In this document: one piece after another, positions 32,950 to 42,570 of the stretch
Position numbering within the stretch: the stretch's first letter is position 1
Layout of the letters: every line of letters begins with the position of its first letter
DNA from: CAZNPL01 sp964574815
Lineage (GTDB): Bacteria; Planctomycetota; Phycisphaerae; UBA1845
Direction: 5' to 3'
Assembly: GCA_964574815.1 (NCBI GenBank)
Contig: CAZNPL010000014.1
Location: 62,001-126,000 of the forward strand
DNA length: 64,000 bases
Translations under genes and position numbers: made by a program
The notes under the pieces: model-generated
Databases searched by the model: none
The model's input: only the letters and a program-made list of their open reading frames with translations
What the model was told of the DNA's origin: nothing

Positions 32950-34026
32950 ATGCTCAGTCACGGCGCAAGCGCCGACCGCGAAACCTGTCCGCCGCGTCCG
33001 AGGCGTCGCGGCTTTACCTTGATCGAGCTGCTGGTGGTCGTGTCCATCATCGCCCTGTTGATCAGTATCCTGCTACCGTCACTCAAGAAAGCGCGGGAGC
33101 AGGCCAAGGTGGCCGTCTGCACGTCCAACCTGCACGGCTTGGCTGCTGCGGGCAACACCTACGCGGCCGGCGACTCCAGTGAGATGTCCTTTCCAGTGCA
33201 CCCGCTCATGGGCTCTTTGAAGGGGGCGCTGGGGACCTACGAATTCGGCGGCAAGTCCGGCGCGGGCGAACCGCAGCAGGGCCGCCGCCCCGAAACGTCG
33301 ATGTGGGGCACCATGATGGGCCGCGGGCCGGCGACGCGCGGCCTGAATCCGATCGTCTACAAGGGCGGCTTCCAGGACTACCAGGCCGATCCCGGCCCGA
33401 ATCAGATCAACTGGAAAGGCGACATGGAGCTCAACGTGCCGCTCTTCAAGTGCCCGTCGGACCGAGGCTACAGCGGGCACCATTACATGGCGTGGCAGGA
33501 ATCGCGGCTGAGCTCCTACGATCATTTCGGGACCAGCTACGCGGCCAGCACCTCGTGGGTGGGCGTGCCGGGTCCGGACTGCACCCTGTGGAGCAACTCT
33601 TCGTTTCTCAAGCCGATCTCGCGCGTGCCCAACCCGGCGAACACGGTCTACATCATCGAGAACTGCGGGCGGTTCGGCTGGCGGAAGAACTACGGCGATC
33701 GCCGTGACGGCGGCTGCGGCTCGCTCAGCGAGCTGACCGAAGTGTTTACCATCATAAAGGGATGGCACATGCGGCCGTGGAACTTCCAGATCGCTTACGT
33801 GGACGGCCACGCCGGCACGGCGGTGATGGAAGGCCACCAGCAGCCCGAGCCGCAGCTTTCGTCCTATCCCGACTGCCCGTACAACAACAAGCGGCAATGC
33901 CATTGGTACTACCATTGCGTGATCCTGCGAGGCCCCGGCTGGCAAATCGACACGCTACCGGCACCGCCGGTCAAGACTCCGATCCGATGCGGAGACAGCG
34001 GCGGCGTGGTGAACCCGATCCGATGA
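32950..34026 (+). CDS. Type II secretion pseudopilin-like protein
   Basis: A 358-residue protein whose N-terminus has a basic leader (PPRPRR) and the prepilin-peptidase site RG/FTLIELLVVVSIIALLI, followed by LLPSLKKAREQAKVAVC and the SNLHGLAAAGNTYA phrase of the DUF1559-type planctomycete pilin-like family. The mature domain ends with IAYVDGHAG, the usual H-x-G end motif. Planctomycetes carry many such genes. It is probably inserted in the inner membrane and processed by PilD. No other secretion gene is adjacent. GGGAGGA precedes the start. Confidence 0.85.
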   Translation: MLSHGASADRETCPPRPRRRGFTLIELLVVVSIIALLISILLPSLKKAREQAKVAVCTSNLHGLAAAGNTYAAGDSSEMSFPVHPLMGSLKGALGTYEFGGKSGAGEPQQGRRPETSMWGTMMGRGPATRGLNPIVYKGGFQDYQADPGPNQINWKGDMELNVPLFKCPSDRGYSGHHYMAWQESRLSSYDHFGTSYAASTSWVGVPGPDCTLWSNSSFLKPISRVPNPANTVYIIENCGRFGWRKNYGDRRDGGCGSLSELTEVFTIIKGWHMRPWNFQIAYVDGHAGTAVMEGHQQPEPQLSSYPDCPYNNKRQCHWYYHCVILRGPGWQIDTLPAPPVKTPIRCGDSGGVVNPIR

Positions 34027-34043
34027 CGCACAAACCGGGACAA

Positions 34044-34064
34044 GAGGGCGAGGCTCCTGCCGAG
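34044..34064 (+). repeat. Dispersed repeat GAGGGCGAGGCTCC..., copy 2
   Basis: Identical to 30664-30684. Here the repeat is followed at once by CCATGAG, so it sits at the very 5' edge of the antitoxin-like remnant. Confidence 0.6.
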
Positions 34065-34066
34065 CC

Positions 34067-34324
34067 ATGAGTGCCGCGATCAACGTCGGCCTCGACCAGC
34101 TTGCGCGGGGAGAAGTGATCGACTACGACGACCCAACGCTCCACACTCTGGCGGCCGACGTGAAGGCCAAAGGCCGCAAACGCCTTGGGGGAAGAAGAGA
34201 CCGCGCGCGTAAGACATCAACGCCCTTCAAGCAGTCCCGCTCAGCCCTGGACGACATTCAGTCTCCCGTTTCCCAAATGGCCTCAACAGTTCGGTGTCGG
34301 GCCACTATACCGGCGAATGTCTGA
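34067..34324 (+). pseudogene. Remnant of a ParD-like antitoxin gene
   Basis: The first 40 codons (INVGLDQLARGEVIDYDD, then LAADVKAKGRKRL) read as the C-terminal half of a ParD-type antitoxin, including the GLDQxxRGE phrase. The N-terminal DNA-binding ribbon-helix-helix is absent, replaced by a dispersed repeat at 34044-34064. Downstream residues after about 45 have no family character and no toxin gene can be read intact. I judge it a broken toxin-antitoxin locus; expression is doubtful. Confidence 0.4.
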
Positions 34325-34460
34325 TTCCCTTGCACACCAAACAGCTCGGCTCGCACCGGTTTTCGGCGACCCGTTGGCCAACGTCCGCCGTGTCGGTTAA
34401 GACCTCGGTTTCGGCGCGAGCCGTAATCGCCCAACATCGACGGGATTGGCAATCGGGCGC

Positions 34461-36581
34461 ATGGCGGGATCGATCATCCAGGTTGGCAGGAACTGCTGGC
34501 GGCACGAATCGGCGGAGCGCGTGGCGCTCCTCGTCGATGCCGCCGATTATTTCGCTGCGCTGTATGACGCCCTGCACCGCGCACAACAGTCCGTCTCCAT
34601 CCTGGGGTGGGACATCCACAGCAAAACGCCCCTGCTCCCCTCAGATGACGACCGCGGGCCGGCCGAGCTGGCTGATGTGCTCCACGAGATCACCGTACGC
34701 AACGACCGCCTCCGCGTGCGCATCCTCATCTGGGACCCCGCACCGATCTACGTCTTGGAACGCGAGTTCGCACCGCTCCTGCGGTTCTCCTTCCGCACCG
34801 GCCGAAACGTCCGACTCCGATTCGCCAACGACCACGCCGTCGGCGCCGCCCATCACCAGAAAGTCGTCGTCATCGACGACCGGCTCGCATTCGCCGGTGG
34901 CGTCGACCTGACCGCAGGGCGATGGGACACCCGCGAGCACAAGCCCGACGACCCGCGACGGACTGACCCATGGGGCAGGCACTACCGGCCGTTTCACGAT
35001 GCCCAGATCGCCGTGGACGGAGACGCCGCCCGGGCCCTCGGCGAACTGGCCCGGCAGCGCTGGCTCGAGGCCACCGGCGAGCAGGTGGAAGCAACGGACG
35101 CAACGGACGACCCCTGGCCCGATTCGCTCGAACCCCATCTGCGGCGCGTTAAAGTCGCCTTCGCCCGCACCCAGCCCACCTACAAGGAGCGCCCCGCCGT
35201 CAGAGAAGTCGCCGATCTCTTTCGCGACAGCATCGCCGCCGCTCAAAAGTTCATTTATATCGAGAACCAATATGTCACCAGCACCATGATCCGCAACGCG
35301 CTGGCGAGCCGGCTCGCCGAACCCGACGGCCCCGAGGTGATCATCGTCACCCCGCGACAACAAGCAGGCCGTCTGGCCGATCTCACCATGGGCGCCCTGC
35401 GCGTCCGCATCGTGCGGGAGCTCCAGGAGGTCGACCGGCACTCGCGGCTGCGCGTGTTCTACCCCGTGGTCGGCGGCGACGTGCCGGTTAACTTGCACGC
35501 CAAGATCATGGTGATCGACGACGTCCTGCTGCGCATCGGCTCGGCGAACCTGAGCAATCGGTCCATGGGACTCGATACCGAGTGCGACGCGGCCATCGAG
35601 GCCGACGGCGACGAAAACGTGCGCGAACGCATCCGCGACTTTCGCGACGGCCTCCTCGCCGAGCATCTGGGCACGTCGGTCGATACGATCCGGTCGGAAG
35701 CAGAGCGTTGCGGCTCGCTGCTGAAGGCGGTCGATGCCCTGCGCGGAAGCGAGCGGGCGCTGGAAGATCTCAGCGTCGAACCGCGCCCGGAATATCCCAT
35801 GATCGACTCCCTCGTCGCCGATCCCGAACAGCCGATCGAGGAGACGCTTGCCAAGCGGGTCATCCCGGAGGAGGCAGTCGAACAGGGCCGGCGGAGGCTC
35901 CCCCGCGTCGTCCTGGCGTTGGCCATCACCCTGGTCGTGGCCGGTGTCGCGGCATGGTGGCTGCTCGAGGGCTGGCCGGAGGCGGAGCAGTTCGCCAATG
36001 CGCTCGAGCCGTTGCAGGAAAAGGCGTGGGGACCGCCGCTGGCAGCGATGTTCATGGCGGTGGGCACCCTGTTGATGCTTCCCGTCAACGCCTTCATCGT
36101 TGCTGTGGTCTTCGTCTTCGGGCCGTGGATGGGTGCGGCCGTGAGCATGGCCGGGTCGCTGGTCAGCGCCGGCGGAGCCTACGGCGTGGGACGCGTGCTC
36201 TGGCGCGATACCGTGCGCAGGCTGGCCGGCAAGCGCGTCAACCGCCTGAGCCATGAGCTCGCCAACCGCGGAATTACGGCGATCGTGGCCCTTCGGCTTC
36301 TGCCGGTCGCGCCGTTCACGATCTCCAACCTGGTCGCCGGTAGTTCACGCATCGGTTTCCGCGACTTCATGCTGGGCACGTTCATCGGTATGACACCGGG
36401 CATTCTGATCCTGGCCTTCGCGTCCGACCGGGTGATCGCCGCCGCCCGTCACCCCGACGCCTTCACGATCCTGCAGGCCGTCGTTGCGGTCGTGGTCCTG
36501 GCCGCCGGGTCGTACTGGCTGTACCGCTTTCTCAAGAGACATTCGAACCAACGAGCTGCGGATGAGCCTGAGCAGCACTGA
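34461..36581 (+). CDS. Phospholipase D-like transphosphatidylase fused to a VTT (DedA-like) membrane domain
   Basis: A 706-residue protein. The N-terminal part has two HKD motifs: H132-Q-K134...D139 in HHQKVVVIDD and H346 in NLHAKIMVIDDVLL, followed by GSANLSNRSMGLD. This is the layout of cardiolipin synthase-like enzymes. From about residue 480 a membrane region begins (VVLALAITLVVAGVAAWWLL), with the VTT signature FVFGPWMGAAVSMAGSLVSA and RLLPVAPFTISNLVAGSSRI. Fusion of the two is a recurring architecture; it may couple lipid head-group exchange with lipid scrambling. The start could be a TTG five codons earlier. The stop overlaps the next gene. Confidence 0.9.
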   Translation: MAGSIIQVGRNCWRHESAERVALLVDAADYFAALYDALHRAQQSVSILGWDIHSKTPLLPSDDDRGPAELADVLHEITVRNDRLRVRILIWDPAPIYVLEREFAPLLRFSFRTGRNVRLRFANDHAVGAAHHQKVVVIDDRLAFAGGVDLTAGRWDTREHKPDDPRRTDPWGRHYRPFHDAQIAVDGDAARALGELARQRWLEATGEQVEATDATDDPWPDSLEPHLRRVKVAFARTQPTYKERPAVREVADLFRDSIAAAQKFIYIENQYVTSTMIRNALASRLAEPDGPEVIIVTPRQQAGRLADLTMGALRVRIVRELQEVDRHSRLRVFYPVVGGDVPVNLHAKIMVIDDVLLRIGSANLSNRSMGLDTECDAAIEADGDENVRERIRDFRDGLLAEHLGTSVDTIRSEAERCGSLLKAVDALRGSERALEDLSVEPRPEYPMIDSLVADPEQPIEETLAKRVIPEEAVEQGRRRLPRVVLALAITLVVAGVAAWWLLEGWPEAEQFANALEPLQEKAWGPPLAAMFMAVGTLLMLPVNAFIVAVVFVFGPWMGAAVSMAGSLVSAGGAYGVGRVLWRDTVRRLAGKRVNRLSHELANRGITAIVALRLLPVAPFTISNLVAGSSRIGFRDFMLGTFIGMTPGILILAFASDRVIAAARHPDAFTILQAVVAVVVLAAGSYWLYRFLKRHSNQRAADEPEQH

Positions 36582-37317
36582 AGCCGTTTTCGTCAGCTAC
36601 AACGTGCATAGCTGTCGCGGAACCGACGGCCGCGTTGATTCCGACCGCGTGGGCGCGGTGATCCGCGATCTGAACGCCGACGTGGTCGGCTTGCAGGAAG
36701 TGGACTGCCGCCTCCGCGACGCCAACGGCAAGGACCAGCTCACTCGCCTGGCGGCGGCCACGGGGTTGAAGGCCATTCCGGGACCGACCATTCGCGGGAG
36801 AGGCGGTTTCTACGGCAACGGAATCCTCACGCGCCACCCCGTCATCGACGTGATTCAAACCAGCCTCAGCTATCGCCAGCGCGAGCCGCGTGGCATGTTG
36901 GACGTGATTCTGAACGTCGGCGGCGCCAGGGTTCGATTCATCGTCACCCATTTCGGACTGCAGGCCCGGGAACGACGCCATCAGGTGGACGTCGTGTTGA
37001 AGATCCTGCAGCCGGAGCAGGACGTGACGACGCCGCCTCGGACGTTCGACGCCTTGGTGCTGGCTGGTGATTTCAACGAATGGCGCCCGAACTCCGTCAC
37101 AATTGCCCGACTCCACGAGGCCCTCGGACGCGTACCGGCCGTTCGCACGTTTCCCTCACGCTTGCCGCTGCTCGCGCTCGACCGGATCTGGGTCCGCCCT
37201 AGAGAAGCGCTCGTCGACTCCATGGCCGTCAAGACCAAAACCGCCCGCGTCGCCTCGGACCACCTACCCGTGCGGGCCGTTCTCGACCTGGCCCGACTCA
37301 ATGGTAGCATTGCCTGA
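36562..37317 (+). CDS. Endonuclease/exonuclease/phosphatase-fold protein, probably phospholipid-related
   Basis: A 251-residue EEP-fold hydrolase: VSYNVHSCRGTDGRVD (N-terminal Asn), VGLQEVDC (catalytic Glu), VTHFGLQARERR, LAGDFNEWRP (DFN) and ASDHLPVRAVL (terminal SDH). The ATG overlaps the 3' end of the PLD/VTT gene by 20 bp. In Escherichia coli the homologous pair ybhP-clsB is also adjacent, so a role beside the transphosphatidylase in lipid metabolism is more likely than DNA repair. No signal peptide. Confidence 0.85.
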   Translation: MSLSSTEAVFVSYNVHSCRGTDGRVDSDRVGAVIRDLNADVVGLQEVDCRLRDANGKDQLTRLAAATGLKAIPGPTIRGRGGFYGNGILTRHPVIDVIQTSLSYRQREPRGMLDVILNVGGARVRFIVTHFGLQARERRHQVDVVLKILQPEQDVTTPPRTFDALVLAGDFNEWRPNSVTIARLHEALGRVPAVRTFPSRLPLLALDRIWVRPREALVDSMAVKTKTARVASDHLPVRAVLDLARLNGSIA

Positions 37318-37885
37318 TCGGCGTGTTGGCCGCGTAGGGCCTTGCCATGGCGAAGGAGACCGCACCTGTGTTCACCTTGCCACACCATCGGACGAGGACC
37401 TGACCGCCCGCGTCCCGGCGACAGCAAGCCACTCTGTCGATGGAACGGTTCGGGTATGCCTGGCCCCCTCGAACGCCCATGTATTTCGGACCTCGGACGG
37501 CGAGCCACGAGTCTGATCACCCCGCCAGCCGGGCGAAAACATAAAGCCAAGATTTATGACTGACGTTATCACTAGCGTTTCCGCCTTCCCGCTGGGGCCA
37601 CTCATGCAATTCGGCCCGCAAAATTTTTTCTAGTGGTATTTGATCGCAGGATCGGCTAGTTTATGGGCTGGTGCGACCAAGCCGCGGAGGAGGAAGGCGG
37701 CGCTCCCGTTCTTGGGTAAGCCGCGCATCCATCTCAGCCCACGGGAAAGGAGGGGCCCGGCCCGATCATTGGGCACGAGTTCATTTGGTTACAACTTGTT
37801 GGTACTTCGTCCGCAGTGTCCGGTGGACCGGACACGACATCGACGACCGCGTCGAGCGCGCGGTTGCAGAAGGAGGATGGAAAAG
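37318..37885. other. Long intergenic region upstream of a secreted-protein gene
   Basis: About 570 bases with no gene I can support. AT-rich segment AAATTTTTTCTAGTGG near 37621-37636 and a ribosome site AAGGAGG at 37870 for the next gene. I found no clear promoter hexamer pair or riboswitch-like fold. Confidence 0.5.
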
Positions 37886-40342
37886 ATGAAGGGGGCAAAA
37901 CTGTTTCTCAGCGTTCTCTGCGCAGGACTTCTGACATCCGTTGCCGCAGGAACCGTCGTCATCGACGACTTCACGACCGCTCAAGGTCCACTCACACTCA
38001 CCTACCCGGCCGATTTGGGCGGGACGACTTCGAACGAGGTCACTGGGGCGGGGATCCTCGGCGGCGCTCGCGATATCGAGGTCGAGCTGACCGGCGGGTC
38101 GCTGAACGGGACGACGATCAGCGTGGTGGTGGCGAGTTTCGCGCACCAGCAGGGATCGAACATCCTTGGCAGATCCACCACCGTCTGGGACGGTAACGAC
38201 GGCGACGGCTCCGTGATCGACTATACCGGTCTGGGTGGCGTCGACCTCACGGAAGGGGGACTCCAGGACGCGTTCGAGATCGAGTTGCCTGCGGTGGACG
38301 TGGCCGGCGGCAGCGTCGTTCTCGAAGTGTTCACCGACGCAGCCAACTCATCCACGTTTACCATCACCCCGCCGGTAACTCCGCCGACGCTGGTTTACGT
38401 CATCCCCTATGCGGCTTTCTCGACCAACCTCGGCGCGGGTGCCGATTTCTCGAACGTCGGTGCCATCAGCATGTTCGTGGACGGAACCACCGTGCAGAGC
38501 CTCGACATCGCGGTGAACTACATCCGCACCACGGCGGTCGTGACGGCGGAGAAGACGGCCGCGATCGGCGTGGATAATGACGGCAACGGGTACGACGTCG
38601 GCGACACAATTATCTACACCATCACGTTGACGAACCCAGACGACGACGGCGATGCCGCGGCTCAGAACGTCGTCTTCACCGATACGCCCGATGCCAACAC
38701 GAGCTTGATCGTGGGGTCGGTGACCACCACGCAAGGCACGGTGGTTTTGGGGAACACCGCGGGTGATACGTCGGTACAGGTTGACGTCGGCTCGATCGCC
38801 GACGGTGCGACGGTGACGATCACGTTCGAGGTCACAATAGACAATGCGGTGACGCCGGTCTGTAACCAGGGTTTCATCTACGACACACAGCCCACGGACG
38901 ATCCGACGACGGCGCTGCTTAACGCTGGATTTGAGACGACTACCGACTGGGGCGAGGGGCCCAAGCCGACTGACTGGGGAGTCTGGGGGAACACCTGGAG
39001 TCTCGACTCGTCCGACCCCAAGGCGACGCTCCCCATAAAGGAAGGCAGTCGGGCGGAGTTGTCCCTTGGACCGTGGTGGTGTGAGTGGTGCAACTCGGGA
39101 ATGACCCAGGACTTGGCCGCCACCGGTGGGCAGCACTGGGTGCTGAGCGCCTGGAGCTATACGCCAACGTACACGTATGACGACGGCGGAGGACCGCAGA
39201 CACAGATTGGCCTGCAAGGCACGCAGAACTTCATGGTGATGAAGATGGAGTTCTGGGATCACTTCAGCCCCGATCCCAACACCGAGTCTCCGCTGTGGGC
39301 TCCGGAGATCACCATCGCCGATGCCAGTACGCCGGCCGATCTGTGGCAACAGCATACACTTGACGTCTACGCGCCTCCGGGAACCGTCATGGTCAGGGTG
39401 GCCTTCGTCATCCTGCAGCCGGCGTGGGAGCAGGGCGCGGTCTGGGTTGACGCTGTGGCTCTCGCCGCGGACCCGACGTGCGTTCCGGTTGAGTTCTGCG
39501 GTGACGGAATCGTCAACAATGACGAGGAGTGCGACGACGGAAACGCCAACAACAACGATGACTGCCTGGACACCTGCCGCCTGGCCACCTGCGGCGACGG
39601 GTTCGTCTGGAACGAAGGATCCGGCACGGAGGAGTGCGACGACGCCAACGCCAACAACAACGACGACTGCCTCGACACCTGCGAGAATGCCGAGTGCGGC
39701 GACGGCTTCGTCTGGAACGAAGGCTCCGGCACGGAAGAGTGCGACGACGCCAACGCCAACAACAACGACGACTGCCTCGACACCTGCGAGANNNNNNNNN
39801 NNNNNNNNNNNNNNNNNNNNNNNNNNNNNNNNNNNNNNNNNNNNNNNNNNNNNNNNNNNNNNNNNNNNNNNNNNNNNNNNNNNNNNNNNNNCAACAACGA
39901 CGACTGCCTCGACACCTGCGAGAATGCCGAGTGCGGCGACGGCTTCATTTGGAATGAGCAGAACGGCACTGAGATCTGCGACGACGCCGGTGAATCCGCA
40001 ACGTGCGATGACGACTGCACGCCGGCCGAGTGCGGCGACGGCAACGTGAACCAGACCGCCGGCGAGGATTGCGACGCGTTCGGTGCCGAGACGGCCTCCT
40101 GCGATCCCGACTGCTCGTTCGCCGAGTGCGGCGACAATTACAAGAATGCGACGGCCGGCGAGCAGTGCGACGGCACCGACGATGCCTTCTGTCCGGATCT
40201 GTGCCAGGAGGACTGCCAGTGCCCGCCGCCAACGGAGGTGATCCCCACGGTGACCGAATGGGGCCTGCTGGTGATGCTCCTGCTCGGCCTGACGATGGGT
40301 ACCGTCGCCTTCGGCCGCCGCCGTGAGTTCGGCGTCTCCTGA
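37886..40342 (+). CDS. Secreted protein with DUF11 domain, Cys-rich tandem repeats and IPTL-CTERM tail (spans assembly gap)
   Basis: An exported protein of about 818 residues as assembled. Signal peptide LFLSVLCAGLLTSVAAG. N-terminal beta domain, then a DUF11-like domain (GDTIIYTITLTNPDDDGDAA), an EGSRAELSLG jelly-roll-like part, and repeats of 35 residues of the type CGDGFVWNEGSGTEECDDAN + NNNDDCLDTCENAE. The tail VIPTVTEWGLLVMLLLGLTM followed by RRR is a clear IPTL-CTERM sorting signal. AAGGAGG precedes the start. The 100-N gap lies in the repeats, so the length is unknown. Probably an anchored surface protein; function unknown. A strong terminator follows. Confidence 0.85.
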   Translation: MKGAKLFLSVLCAGLLTSVAAGTVVIDDFTTAQGPLTLTYPADLGGTTSNEVTGAGILGGARDIEVELTGGSLNGTTISVVVASFAHQQGSNILGRSTTVWDGNDGDGSVIDYTGLGGVDLTEGGLQDAFEIELPAVDVAGGSVVLEVFTDAANSSTFTITPPVTPPTLVYVIPYAAFSTNLGAGADFSNVGAISMFVDGTTVQSLDIAVNYIRTTAVVTAEKTAAIGVDNDGNGYDVGDTIIYTITLTNPDDDGDAAAQNVVFTDTPDANTSLIVGSVTTTQGTVVLGNTAGDTSVQVDVGSIADGATVTITFEVTIDNAVTPVCNQGFIYDTQPTDDPTTALLNAGFETTTDWGEGPKPTDWGVWGNTWSLDSSDPKATLPIKEGSRAELSLGPWWCEWCNSGMTQDLAATGGQHWVLSAWSYTPTYTYDDGGGPQTQIGLQGTQNFMVMKMEFWDHFSPDPNTESPLWAPEITIADASTPADLWQQHTLDVYAPPGTVMVRVAFVILQPAWEQGAVWVDAVALAADPTCVPVEFCGDGIVNNDEECDDGNANNNDDCLDTCRLATCGDGFVWNEGSGTEECDDANANNNDDCLDTCENAECGDGFVWNEGSGTEECDDANANNNDDCLDTCEXXXXXXXXXXXXXXXXXXXXXXXXXXXXXXXXXXNNDDCLDTCENAECGDGFIWNEQNGTEICDDAGESATCDDDCTPAECGDGNVNQTAGEDCDAFGAETASCDPDCSFAECGDNYKNATAGEQCDGTDDAFCPDLCQEDCQCPPPTEVIPTVTEWGLLVMLLLGLTMGTVAFGRRREFGVS
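39496..39980 (+). repeat. 105-bp tandem repeats containing the assembly gap
   Basis: Units of 35 codons encoding Cys-rich ECDDxNANNNDDCLDTC modules; two adjacent units at about 39585-39790 are nearly identical. 39792-39891 is exactly 100 N. The flanking codons predict a true missing length of 73 + 105k bases, not 100. Confidence 0.85.
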
Positions 40343-40371
40343 CGTCGCGTTCGGCAGTCCGGACAAAGAAC

Positions 40372-40413
40372 AAAGAGCCGGTCGCTCCTCGAGGGTGCGA
40401 CCGGCTCTTTCAT
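40372..40413 (+). terminator. Strong intrinsic terminator
   Basis: AAAGAGCCGGTCGC (40372-40385) pairs perfectly with GCGACCGGCTCTTT (40397-40410) across an 11-base loop, with A-rich and T-rich sides, so it can work in both directions. It ends the IPTL-protein transcript and separates it from the converging dockerin gene. Confidence 0.85.
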
Positions 40414-40488
40414 TGCGCTGCCGTGTTGACTTGCTCGGTATCCTGCGGCGACGAGTTCGCCCTGCCAAACCATCAGTGCCGCCCGATC

Positions 40489-42570
40489 CTACAGCTGCGG
40501 GTTGTTCAGCTCCGCCACCATCCAGGTCCGCGTTGCAGGATGGGTGCCTGTAAGCATCTGGCGAAACCGAAGCAGGTCCTGAGGCTCCGGCATGACGCCG
40601 TCGCGATCGATATCAAAGTACAGTAAGTCGGCACAGTCGTTGTGGAACGAACCGGTCGTCAGGTACTGTCGTAAATTGGTCAGGTCCTGCGGTGACGTGA
40701 TCCCGTCCTGATTCACGTCGCCGGGCAGAAACGCGATGTCCAGCCGATCCGGTTCGGCCATCCCCGGCCCGAGATCACCCTGACTGTCAATCGGGTTGCC
40801 AACCATGTCCACGACGTCCGCCGGGATCGTGGTCCACTCCTGCGGCGTGATCGGCCGAGCGAGCGTCAACTCGAAGGTGATGTTGTCCGACGTCGTAACG
40901 CCCACAACATCCGGCGCGGCACCGCCGCCGGTCTCGGTGACGAGGAAGCTGGTCGAATCGGCGGGCATCGTACCCGCACCGCCGCTCTTGAAGACCGGTT
41001 CATTGAATACCATGATGATGTCGCGAACCCCCATGTTCAGATCAACGCGGTTGTCGCTCTCCAGACGCGGGTCGATGTACCCGGTGCACGGGTACGTCTC
41101 GCCGCCGCCAGCCGCTCCATGGACCAGAAAAGGTGGCCCCGGCACGGGATCTTTCTTTCCCGCGACGTGGACGATGGTGCTGTAGGCTTCGGCGGGAATG
41201 GTGTTCAACTCTTCGTCCAGGAGATAGGTGAACGGGCCGGGCACCGTGGGCGGGCTGGCGAGGAATTCGATCTCGAAGTCGCCGGCGGCATCGGCAGACA
41301 CCTCATAGGTGAAGTGCGCCAGGTACCGCGAGTCAGTAACGAGCGGAAGCATATCCCTCGGGGCACCGTACACCGACGCGTAGCACGTCGGTTCTCGACG
41401 AAGCGTGCAGTCCACGATGGGCGCCACCCACGGAAGCGACAGGAGTTCGGAGAAAACCCAGTCCCTTCTAGTCACGTCGACGACCGGCGGATGGGGTGCG
41501 TGCCTGATGGACCCGCGCGTATCGTCGCCGATCCTTTGGGCCTCCATCGGCAAGGTGACCTGATACGCACTCAGCCTGGCCGGCACCAATTGGCGGACAT
41601 ATGTATCAATGATCAGACTTTCGCCGGGCGCGGCGTCGATTTCGTGCCCGAATCCCCCAATCGACCGCATAAAGACCGCCGGGTTCGCACCGGTCCGGGC
41701 GCGAATCGTACCGGTCTGCATACCGGAAAACCCCTCGAATCGGCTTTCGGACTTGCCGACGTATTCGATCCTGTAATTCACGTCGAAATAGCCTCTGGCG
41801 ACGTACGCCGGGTCACACGGGCCGTCGGGACAGACGCAGCTTCCGCGGTTCACGCAGACCCCGTCCGGGCAGTCGCCGCTGGTCGCGCACGGCCCGCCGT
41901 CGTTGTCGCCCCCCTCGCAAAATCCGTCGCTGTTGCTGTCGGGGCACTGGTCGTCGCGGGCACACGATTCCCCGTCCGCCTGCCCTCCCACGCACACGCC
42001 GGGCTCGTCCAGTTGCAGAATGGCCTCACCCATCGTGGCCGGTAGACCGAATGCCGAGCCGGCCTCGAAGCGCAGCATCGAAAAGCTCGGATTGAACGAC
42101 AGGGCCTCGCCTTTCAGGGCCACCAACTCCAGAGCGATTGACTGGCTGGGGAAAAAAGGGAAGAAACTGCCTGAATGTTCTTCACCGGACGCGTTCACCG
42201 TGAGCGGCGTAAACTGACTGAATCCGGCAAACTCACCCGTGCCCCGCAGATTCAGAACGATGGTCGGCGTAAACGTCTGAATTGCGCCGCCAAGATGCCC
42301 TCCCGGCAGGCGCGTCACGTCGGAGAACGTCCACGAAAGATGGGCGCGGATCGAGCTCCCGTCCGGAAGACCATCGGTGATCTCGATGGAGTCCTCCGGG
42401 TTCTCGTAACCGTCCTGGCAATCCAGCGGCAAGTCCACGGTTCCGGACTCGTTCTCGGGAAGCAGGCACAACTGCCCCTGCGCCGTGCCGGTCAGGCCGG
42501 CCACCAGAAAGCTGAACGCCGCAAATCGGACAGGCAGAAAGAGTGTTTTACTATGTAACCGTACAAACAT
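40489..42570 (-). CDS. Secreted protein with type I dockerin
   Basis: A 693-residue protein. The chosen start MFVRLHSKTLFLP gives a normal signal peptide (FAAFSFLVAGLTGTAQG); an ATG at 42606 is also possible. A beta-rich region is interrupted by a Cys-rich stretch with CARDDQCPDSNSDGFC and CATSGDCPDGVCVN (residues about 195-250). The C-terminus has GDVNQDGITSPQDLTNLRQY and FDIDRDGVMPEPQDLLRFRQ, two calcium-binding halves of a type I dockerin. A cohesin-like domain occurs in the frameshifted protein at 49063, but pairing is not shown. Confidence 0.82.
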   Translation of the reverse strand: MFVRLHSKTLFLPVRFAAFSFLVAGLTGTAQGQLCLLPENESGTVDLPLDCQDGYENPEDSIEITDGLPDGSSIRAHLSWTFSDVTRLPGGHLGGAIQTFTPTIVLNLRGTGEFAGFSQFTPLTVNASGEEHSGSFFPFFPSQSIALELVALKGEALSFNPSFSMLRFEAGSAFGLPATMGEAILQLDEPGVCVGGQADGESCARDDQCPDSNSDGFCEGGDNDGGPCATSGDCPDGVCVNRGSCVCPDGPCDPAYVARGYFDVNYRIEYVGKSESRFEGFSGMQTGTIRARTGANPAVFMRSIGGFGHEIDAAPGESLIIDTYVRQLVPARLSAYQVTLPMEAQRIGDDTRGSIRHAPHPPVVDVTRRDWVFSELLSLPWVAPIVDCTLRREPTCYASVYGAPRDMLPLVTDSRYLAHFTYEVSADAAGDFEIEFLASPPTVPGPFTYLLDEELNTIPAEAYSTIVHVAGKKDPVPGPPFLVHGAAGGGETYPCTGYIDPRLESDNRVDLNMGVRDIIMVFNEPVFKSGGAGTMPADSTSFLVTETGGGAAPDVVGVTTSDNITFELTLARPITPQEWTTIPADVVDMVGNPIDSQGDLGPGMAEPDRLDIAFLPGDVNQDGITSPQDLTNLRQYLTTGSFHNDCADLLYFDIDRDGVMPEPQDLLRFRQMLTGTHPATRTWMVAELNNPQL

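Noticed and set aside
39496..39980. Regular repeats around the N gap as a possible CRISPR array
   Set aside because: The repeats are contiguous, in frame and protein-coding, with no spacers.
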